Part shown: positions 58,783-64,000 of the stretch, piece by piece
How positions within the stretch are numbered: the first letter of the stretch is position 1
How the letters are laid out: every line of letters begins with the position of its first letter
NCBI RefSeq assembly: GCF_002002865.1
Contig: NZ_CP019508.1
Coordinates: forward strand, 620,001 to 684,000
DNA from: Brevundimonas sp. LM2
GTDB lineage: Bacteria; Pseudomonadota; Alphaproteobacteria; Caulobacterales; Caulobacteraceae
Direction: 5' to 3'
DNA length: 64,000 nucleotides
Notes under the pieces: model-generated
The model's input: the letters and a program-made list of their open reading frames with translations, nothing else
Told to the model about the DNA's origin: nothing
Database searches by the model: none
Translations under genes and position numbers: made by a program

Positions 58783-59214
58783 ATGAAACTGTTCACCATC
58801 GGATATGAGGGCGCGACCCAGCCGGAGGTCATCGCCCGGCTGAAGGCGGCGGGGGTCGAGACCCTGGTCGACGTCCGGGCCGTGGCGGCGTCGCGCCGGG
58901 CCGGCTTTTCCAAGACCCTGCTGGGCGAGAGCCTGAGGGCCGAGGGCATCGACTACCTGCACCTGCGCGCGCTGGGCACGCCCAAGGCCGGGCGGGAGGC
59001 GGCCAAGAAGGGCTATGTCCGCGAGATGCGCGCCATCTTCGCCGACCACCTGGCCGAACCCGCGTCGCAGCTGCAGCTGGCCCAGCTGAAAGCCCTCGCC
59101 GGAGAAAAGCGTATCGCCATGCTGTGTTTCGAGGCCGACCACGCCGGCTGTCACCGCGCCGTCCTGGCCGAGCGGCTGGTCGCCGAAGAGGGCTTCGAGG
59201 TGGTGAACCTGTAG
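58783..59214 (+). CDS. DUF488 family protein
   Basis: A 143-aa cytosolic protein of the DUF488 family. The opening LFTIGYEGATQPEVIARLKAAGVETLVDVRAVAASRRAGFSK and the closing IAMLCFEADHAGCHRAVLAERL (CFE...CHR motif) are diagnostic. The biochemical role of the family is not established; conserved Cys and His residues suggest a nucleotide- or metal-related function. It is divergent from the amidohydrolase gene, with 105 bp between. Confidence 0.93.
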   Translation: MKLFTIGYEGATQPEVIARLKAAGVETLVDVRAVAASRRAGFSKTLLGESLRAEGIDYLHLRALGTPKAGREAAKKGYVREMRAIFADHLAEPASQLQLAQLKALAGEKRIAMLCFEADHAGCHRAVLAERLVAEEGFEVVNL

Positions 59215-59394
59215 GGATCGCTCAGGGGGGCGGCTGTCGCCATCCGGCGGTTGCCGTCACGCCCGCGCGGCCCCATATCTGCCCGCCTTCGCGCGCATCC
59301 GGGACGAACGATCCGAACGGGTCGGACGGGTCGGACGGTGTTTTCCAGTCGCCTGACCGCCCCGCGTTCCTGACCAGCCGTTGCAAAGGCCCGC

Positions 59395-60438
59395 ATGACC
59401 GACGCTCCCCGCCACAAACGTTCCGGCCTGTTCGCGCCGATCGGCCTGTTCCTGATCGTGCTGATCGCCTGGTCCGTCTGGTGGTTCTATCTGGCCGGCC
59501 AGGTGCGGGATCGGCTGGAGCTGCAGGTCCAGGCCATGCGGGGCGCGGGCTGGACCGTGGCCTACAGCGGCCTGGGCACTTCGGGCTGGCCGTTCCGGGT
59601 CCGGCTGGGGGCCGAGAACGTCGCTGTGACCGCCCCGTCGGGCCATGCTCTGGCCGCGCCGGATCTGGCGGCGGAGGCCAATGCCTGGAACCCGGACAAA
59701 TGGGTCATCGTCGCCGATGACGGCCTGGTCCTGACCCGGGCGGGCAAGGGCAAGGTGGCCATCGGCGGACCGGCCATCCGCGCCAGCGTCCACGGCCTGA
59801 CCCAGCGCTGGCCCAATGTCGCGGTCGAACTGGCCCAGCCGGTCTTCACCGTGCACCGGGGGGCCGAGCCCTTCCCGATCTCCCGGGCCGAACGCATCGA
59901 ACTGTATCTTCGCCCCCATCTGGCCCCCTCGACCACGCCCGGGGCCGAGAACAGCGTCGACGTCCTGTTCCGCCTGATCGACGGCGAGGGCCGCCCCGGC
60001 GGCCCGGTCGAGGGCATGGCGCGGAACGGCAAGCTGACGGCCCAGATCGAGACCGTGGTCGAGGGCGCCGACCGTCTGCAGGGGGCTGACGCCGCCGGGA
60101 TCTTCTCGGCCTGGACCCGCGCGGGCGGCCGCTTCACCGCCGTCCGGGGCGAACTGTCGGCCGGAGACAGCCGCGCGACCCTGTCCAGCGACGTCCTGTC
60201 CGCCACGCCCGACGGCCGGCTGCAGGGCACGGTGGCGCTGCAGGCGGTGCGACCGATGGCGGCCATCGCCGGCCTGGCCGGCTCGGGCTCGGGCGCGGTC
60301 AACCGGGCGGGCGCCGCGGGGGCCAGCGCCGCCGCCGCCGTCCAGGGTGATGACGACGTGACCCTGTCGCTGGTCTTCCGCGACGGCCGCACCTTCCTGG
60401 GCCCCTTCGCCCTGGCCCCGGCCCCCAAGCTGTTCTGA
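59395..60438 (+). CDS. DUF2125 domain protein
   Basis: A 347-aa inner-membrane-anchored periplasmic protein restricted to alphaproteobacteria. An N-terminal membrane segment (LFAPIGLFLIVLIAWSVWWFYLAG) leads into the DUF2125 domain starting RDRLELQVQAMRGAGWTVAYSGLGTSGWPFRVRLGAENV. This resembles AsmA-like beta-taco proteins in layout. Function unknown. Its TGA stop overlaps the next gene's ATG by one base, so translation is coupled. The upstream 180 bp contains a short GGGTCGGAC tandem repeat and no clear promoter. Confidence 0.88.
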   Translation: MTDAPRHKRSGLFAPIGLFLIVLIAWSVWWFYLAGQVRDRLELQVQAMRGAGWTVAYSGLGTSGWPFRVRLGAENVAVTAPSGHALAAPDLAAEANAWNPDKWVIVADDGLVLTRAGKGKVAIGGPAIRASVHGLTQRWPNVAVELAQPVFTVHRGAEPFPISRAERIELYLRPHLAPSTTPGAENSVDVLFRLIDGEGRPGGPVEGMARNGKLTAQIETVVEGADRLQGADAAGIFSAWTRAGGRFTAVRGELSAGDSRATLSSDVLSATPDGRLQGTVALQAVRPMAAIAGLAGSGSGAVNRAGAAGASAAAAVQGDDDVTLSLVFRDGRTFLGPFALAPAPKLF

Positions 60439-61145
60439 TGGCCAGAAAGCACGGCGCCCTGCTGGAGGAGCCCCGGGTCGACACCGACCGGCTGAAGCTG
60501 GACCAGGCCCTGATCGAGGCCCTGACCGCCCGGCTGGCGGCGGGGTCGGAGGCCTCGCCCGACGCCTCGACCCTGGCCCTGCGCGCCCTGCTGGCCGAGG
60601 CCGACGACGTCCATCAGGCCGCCATGCTGCGCGCCCTATGGGGACGGATCGAGGGCCACACCGGCGTATCGCTTGTGGTCGCGGGCCCGGCGGCCCAGCT
60701 GCTGGCCGCCGACCGTTTCGGCCTGTCGGCCCGCGCCGTCGCCGATGCGGACGCCGCCCTGGCCCAGGCCGCCGCCGGGGCCCACGCCCTGATCGACGTG
60801 GCGACGGCCCGTCCCTGGTGGGGCCGGCTGCTGGCCCGGCCCGAACTGCGGGTCATCGCCGCCCTGCCGGACGACCGGCACGGGATCCCCGCCGCGCTCA
60901 GGATCGCCGCCGCTCCGACGGGCCCGACGGGTGACGACCGCACCTTCTGGGTCACCGATGCGCGGCTGGCCGACACGCGGATCGTCGAAGCCCTGGCGGC
61001 CTGCGGCTTCGTCGCCCGGCCGCTCGCCTCGGCGGGCGGCTTGAAGCTGTTCATGCTGGCGGGCTATGTGCAGGCCGAAGACGGGCGGCTCTCGGCAGCC
61101 CCCGGCGCCCTGAAGGGCGTGATCGGCGCCGCCCCCCTGTTCTGA
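60438..61145 (+). CDS. Degenerate chorismate-mutase-like protein
   Basis: A 235-aa protein upstream of hisC. Residues about 15-75 (TDRLKLDQALIEALTARLAAG...LRALLAEADDVHQAAMLRALWGRIEGH) have the three-helix length and pattern of an AroQ chorismate mutase. However, the standard catalytic Arg/Lys/Glu arrangement is not recognisable. The rest (about 78-235) is an alpha/beta region resembling the C-terminal part of Caulobacter chorismate-mutase homologues. In those bacteria such a gene precedes hisC2 and tyrC; here tyrC is absent after hisC. Function could be lost or altered. It overlaps the DUF2125 stop. Confidence 0.55.
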   Translation: MARKHGALLEEPRVDTDRLKLDQALIEALTARLAAGSEASPDASTLALRALLAEADDVHQAAMLRALWGRIEGHTGVSLVVAGPAAQLLAADRFGLSARAVADADAALAQAAAGAHALIDVATARPWWGRLLARPELRVIAALPDDRHGIPAALRIAAAPTGPTGDDRTFWVTDARLADTRIVEALAACGFVARPLASAGGLKLFMLAGYVQAEDGRLSAAPGALKGVIGAAPLF

Positions 61146-61154
61146 GATGCCCGC

Positions 61155-62270
61155 ATGACCGACGTCACGACCGCGCCCGCCTCGACCGGCCCCGCTCCCA
61201 AGCCCGGCATCCTCGACATCGCCCCCTATGTCGGCGGCAAGTCGGTCCTGGCCGGCATCGCCGAGCCGATGAAACTGTCGTCGAACGAGAATGCCCTGGG
61301 GGCCGGTCCGATGGCGCGGGCGGCCTATGAGGCGGCGCTCAAGTCTATTCATCTGTACCCGGACGGTCGCGCCGGCAAGCTGCGCACCGCCGTCGCGGAT
61401 CACCACGGGCTGGAGCCCGAGCGGCTGATCTTCGGCAACGGCTCGGACGAGGTCTTCGCCCTGCTGAACCAGACCTATCTTTCGCCCGGCGATAATATCG
61501 TCACCGGCGAATACGGCTTCCTGGCCTACCGGATCAGCGCCCTGGGCTGCGAGGCCCAGGTGAAGCTGGCCCCCGAGCCGGGCTATAAGGCCGAGGTCGA
61601 CGCCCTGCTGGCCCAGGTCGATGACCGGACGAAGATCGTCTACGTCTCCAACCCCTCCAACCCGACCGGCAGCTACAACACGGGTGAGGAAATCCGCCGC
61701 CTGCACGAGGCCCTGCCGGCCCGCATCATCCTGGTCGTCGACGAGGCCTATGCCGAGTTCGTGGTCGAGTCCGACTGGGAGACGGCGATGCCGCTGGCCC
61801 GCGAGGCGTCGAACGTCGTCGTCACGCGCACCTTCTCCAAGATCCACGGGCTGGGCGGCCTGCGCGTCGGCTTCGGCTATGCGCCCTTGTCGGTGGCTGA
61901 GGCGATTGACCGCATCCGCCTGCCGTTCAACGTCTCGGTCCCGGGCCTGGAGGCCGCCACGGCCGCCATCGCCGACACGGGCCACCAGACCGCTTCGCGC
62001 GAGCTGGTCCAGACCTGGCGGCCGCGCCTGACCCAGGCCATCCGTGGCTTCGGGTTCGAGGTCCTGCCTTCGGCCGGCAACTTCATCCTGGTGCTGTTCA
62101 AGGACCCCAAACGCACCGCGGCCGCCGCCAATGACTATCTGAATTCCAAGGGAATCATCGTCCGCGCCGTGGGCGGCTACGGCATCCCCGACGGCCTGCG
62201 CATCACCGTCGGCACCGAGGACCAGAACCGCGCCGTCATCGACGCCCTGAGCGAGTTCGCGGCGACGTAA
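61155..62270 (+). CDS. hisC: Histidinol-phosphate / aromatic aminotransferase
   Basis: PLP-dependent fold-type I aminotransferase (371 aa) of the HisC family, acting in histidine synthesis or, as HisC2, in transamination of aromatic keto acids. The PLP lysine is Lys229 in TRTFSKIHGLGGLRVG. Other landmarks are KLSSNENALGAGP, LFGNGSDE-like IFGNGSDEVF, SNPSNPTG and VVDEAYAEF. Context next to a chorismate-mutase-like gene suggests an aromatic amino acid role. The ATG at 61155 lies 9 bp after the previous stop. The frame is normal in length. Confidence 0.92.
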   Translation: MTDVTTAPASTGPAPKPGILDIAPYVGGKSVLAGIAEPMKLSSNENALGAGPMARAAYEAALKSIHLYPDGRAGKLRTAVADHHGLEPERLIFGNGSDEVFALLNQTYLSPGDNIVTGEYGFLAYRISALGCEAQVKLAPEPGYKAEVDALLAQVDDRTKIVYVSNPSNPTGSYNTGEEIRRLHEALPARIILVVDEAYAEFVVESDWETAMPLAREASNVVVTRTFSKIHGLGGLRVGFGYAPLSVAEAIDRIRLPFNVSVPGLEAATAAIADTGHQTASRELVQTWRPRLTQAIRGFGFEVLPSAGNFILVLFKDPKRTAAAANDYLNSKGIIVRAVGGYGIPDGLRITVGTEDQNRAVIDALSEFAAT

Positions 62271-62324
62271 ATCCGGGCGGGCATCGCTGAATACGGAGGG
62301 CTGCACGAAACGCTCCCCTGTTGG

Positions 62325-62371
62325 ACACAAGATGTTGAGGCTGGGGATCATTAATCATCTACCGGTAGCTT
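62325..62371 (+). promoter_or_regulatory. Tandem NrdR-like boxes upstream of nrdB
   Basis: Box 1, ACACAAGATGTTGAGG (62325-62340), matches 12 of 16 positions of the NrdR consensus including all its strongly conserved bases. Box 2, CATCTACCGGTAGCTT (62356-62371), keeps the CTA...TAG arms. The boxes are 15 bp apart, 31 bp centre to centre, as is usual for NrdR. A GANTC site (GAGTC) lies at 62411-62415. Sites are read from sequence; regulation is inferred. Confidence 0.6.
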
Positions 62372-62445
62372 TCTCATCGGTTTTGGGGTTGGATGCCGGT
62401 CGAACAGCCTGAGTCCTCCCCGTCGCCTCCAGTCCGGTCATCGCC

Positions 62446-63504
62446 ATGAACGCCCACGTCACGATCAAGCCCGCCCCCGGCCTGCAACGGCCCGGCCTGC
62501 TGACCCCCTCGGCGGCCTACAAGCCGTTCCGCTATCCGTGGGCGTTCGACATGTGGAAGACCCAGCAGCAGGTCCACTGGATGCCGGAAGAGGTGCCGCT
62601 GGGCGAGGACTGCAAGGACTGGGCGGCGAACCTGAACGACAAGGAGCGCAACCTGCTGACGCAGATCTTCCGTTTCTTCACCCAGTCGGACATCGAGGTC
62701 GCCGACAACTACATGGAAAAATACGGCCGGGTGTTCAAACCGACCGAGGTGAAGATGATGCTCTCATCCTTCGCCAACATGGAGACCATCCACATCGCGG
62801 CCTATGCCCTGCTGCTGGAAACCATCGGCATGCCCGAGAGCGAGTTCGGGGCCTTCATGGAATACGAGGCCATGCGGGACAAGCACAACTACATGGGCCA
62901 GTTCGGGGTGGACACCGACGCCGACATCGCCCGGACCCTGGCCATGTTCGGTGGCTTCACCGAGGGGCTGCAGCTGTTCGCAAGTTTCGCGATGCTGATG
63001 AATTTCCCGCGCCAGAACAAGATGAAGGGTATGGGCCAGATCGTCAGCTGGTCGGTGCGCGACGAGAGCCTGCACTGCGACGGCATCATCAAACTGTACC
63101 ATGCCTTCAACAAGGAGACGGGCTGCGTCACGCCGTCGGTGGCTGATGACATCGTCGAATGCTGCCGCACCGTGGTGGGTCTGGAAGACAAGTTCATCGA
63201 CCTGGCCTTCGAGGCCGGCGAGGTGAACGGCATGACGCCCGAGGACATCAAGCAATACATCCGCTTCATCGCCGACTGGCGTCTGCGCCAGCTGAAGCTG
63301 CCCGAACTGTACGGCATCAGGGAAAACCCCCTGCCGTGGCTGCAGTCGCTGCTGTCGGGCGTCGAACACGCCAACTTCTTCGAGGCCCGCGCCACCGAAT
63401 ACTCCAAGGCCGCCACCACCGGCGCCTGGCAGGGCCCGGACGGCGTCTGGGGCGAGTTCGACAAGATGATGGCCCGCCGCGACATGAGCATGGTCGCGGG
63501 CTGA
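62446..63504 (+). CDS. nrdB: Class Ia ribonucleotide reductase beta subunit
   Basis: The radical-bearing subunit (352 aa) of ribonucleotide reductase. Metal ligands include Asp82 (QSDIEVADNY), Glu113 and His116 in NMETIHIAAYALLLETIG, and the tyrosyl-radical residue Tyr120 four positions after the histidine. The second metal half-site is in SWSVRDESLHCDG. The start MNAHVTIKPAPGLQRPGLL and the C-terminus fit the family. nrdA is not adjacent. The gene is preceded by tandem NrdR-like boxes and followed by hairpins of the DUF559 repeat element. Confidence 0.96.
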   Translation: MNAHVTIKPAPGLQRPGLLTPSAAYKPFRYPWAFDMWKTQQQVHWMPEEVPLGEDCKDWAANLNDKERNLLTQIFRFFTQSDIEVADNYMEKYGRVFKPTEVKMMLSSFANMETIHIAAYALLLETIGMPESEFGAFMEYEAMRDKHNYMGQFGVDTDADIARTLAMFGGFTEGLQLFASFAMLMNFPRQNKMKGMGQIVSWSVRDESLHCDGIIKLYHAFNKETGCVTPSVADDIVECCRTVVGLEDKFIDLAFEAGEVNGMTPEDIKQYIRFIADWRLRQLKLPELYGIRENPLPWLQSLLSGVEHANFFEARATEYSKAATTGAWQGPDGVWGEFDKMMARRDMSMVAG

Positions 63505-63516
63505 GTTTGAGCCTCT

Positions 63517-63586
63517 CCTCCCCGTCGCGTAGCGATGGGGAGGTGGCGCGGCGCGCTTGCGCCGTGACGGAGGGGGCGACCGGGTG
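63517..63586. repeat. Left repeat unit: two hairpins plus left copy of a 23-bp inverted repeat
   Basis: Hairpin 1 spans 63517-63543 (CCTCCCC...GGGGAGG with an inner TCGC/GCGA stem). Hairpin 2 spans 63549-63564 (CGGCGC-GCTT-GCGCCG). The 23-bp segment 63564-63586 follows and is the exact reverse complement of 63962-63984. The unit lies between the nrdB stop and the DUF559 stop and may also end nrdB transcription. Confidence 0.85.
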
Positions 63587-63604
63587 TCGGAAGCAGGCCC
63601 CTCA

Positions 63605-63964
63605 TCACCCCCGCAACCTCGCCTCCGCCTCCCGCCATATGAACTCCAGCACCCCATCCAACTCGTCCTTCACCGCCCGGGCGGTAATTCGAATGACGCG
63701 GATCGCCCTGCCGCCCAGCCAGACCGTTCGTCTTTCGTCGTGGGCGGCCCGCTCGTCGGTCGCGTGCGACGCCCCGTCCACCTCCACGGCCAGCTTCGCC
63801 GCCGCGCAGTAGAAGTCGAGGATATAGGGTCCGATCGGATGCTGTTTGCGAAAGCCCAGGCCCCCCAGTCTGTTGCCCTTGAGGCGGATCCACAGCCTGG
63901 CCTCGGGCGGGGTGAGCCTGCGCCTGAAACTGCGCGCGCGTTCGTAGCTTTTCCCGTCCGCCAC
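63605..63964 (-). CDS. DUF559 domain endonuclease-like protein
   Basis: A 119-aa protein of the DUF559 family, related in fold to Vsr-type very-short-patch-repair and restriction endonucleases. Residues include LTPPEARLWIRLKGNRLGGLGFRKQHPIGPYILDFYCAAAKLAVEVDG (D51, E61 and D63 region of the nuclease core) and the HATDERAAHDERRTVWLGGRAIRVIRI segment. The GTG start at 63964 lies at the inner edge of the right inverted repeat, which also provides a GGAGGGGG ribosome-binding site. The whole gene is enclosed by the 23-bp inverted repeat, suggesting that gene and repeat travel together. Confidence 0.85.
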   Translation of the reverse strand: MADGKSYERARSFRRRLTPPEARLWIRLKGNRLGGLGFRKQHPIGPYILDFYCAAAKLAVEVDGASHATDERAAHDERRTVWLGGRAIRVIRITARAVKDELDGVLEFIWREAEARLRG

Positions 63965-63984
63965 CCGGTCGCCCCCTCCGTCAC
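63962..63984 (-). repeat. Right copy of the 23-bp inverted repeat around the DUF559 gene
   Basis: Perfect reverse complement of 63564-63586. On the minus strand it contains GTGACGGAGG at its outer end and CGACCGGGTG at its inner end; the final GTG is the DUF559 start codon and the GGAGGGGG within it is correctly spaced as a ribosome-binding site. The window ends 16 bp further on, so any outer hairpin cannot be seen. Confidence 0.9.
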
Positions 63985-64000
63985 GGCCCTGAAGGAGGGC

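Noticed and set aside
58678..59155. N-terminal extension of the YtcJ-like amidohydrolase gene toward 59154
   Set aside because: It is antisense to the DUF488 gene and would bury the signal peptide; the ATG at 58677 gives a normal exported protein.

Overview
The window looks like chromosomal DNA of a GC-rich alphaproteobacterium of the Caulobacterales, most likely Brevundimonas or a close relative. This rests on a GcrA-type cell-cycle regulator, a Caulobacter-style pilA-cpaABCDEF-tadBC pilus locus with TadE/TadG genes, GANTC sites (the CcrM target) in front of gcrA, and alphaproteobacterial families such as DUF2125 and the long dCTP deaminase. Genus level is inference. Coding density is high, and no prophage, insertion sequence or CRISPR array is visible.

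Layout. 0-5.9 kb: PQQ-type sugar dehydrogenase lipoprotein, gcrA with a structured upstream region, a secreted GH27 alpha-galactosidase, apaG and dCTP deaminase. 6-12.6 kb: two MFS transporters, a cupin protein, dapE, an exported M20 amidohydrolase, a small Fe-S protein and an SRPBCC protein. 12.6-23.7 kb: the complete Flp/Tad pilus system in two divergent blocks, with prepilin pilA and a candidate sigma-54/CtrA promoter between them. 23.7-32 kb: pabB, a tyrosine phosphatase, an operon of two paralogous membrane proteins plus a winged-helix regulator with a palindromic operator, AMP nucleosidase, an esterase-like lipoprotein and an AsmA protein. 32-37 kb: ccmAB haem exporter genes, aconitase and small secreted proteins.

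37.3-42 kb is a peroxide-defence block: oxyR and katG on the minus strand, and ahpC and ahpD divergent from katG, with an OxyR-like operator between katG and ahpC. The OxyR keeps the sensing Cys201 but lacks the usual resolving cysteine. 42-51 kb: murI, an M3 peptidase, a hybrid histidine kinase, rmuC, a membrane/HTH/membrane cassette, a TraB/GumN protein and a lipoprotein. 51.4-57 kb: tRNA-Gly(CCC), a lone GspK-like pseudopilin, a beta-helix-like lipoprotein and a TonB-dependent receptor. 57-64 kb: an exported amidohydrolase, DUF488, DUF2125, a degenerate chorismate-mutase-like protein, hisC, nrdB behind tandem NrdR-like boxes, and a DUF559 endonuclease gene enclosed by a perfect 23-bp inverted repeat whose right copy supplies its ribosome-binding site and GTG start.

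The most interesting non-standard signals are the inverted repeat around the DUF559 gene, the 14-bp inverted repeat with GANTC ends upstream of gcrA, the one-cysteine OxyR, and the operator/membrane-paralogue/winged-helix operon. Long stop-free frames antisense to genes, up to about 4 kb over the tad operon, are GC-bias shadows and were not annotated.
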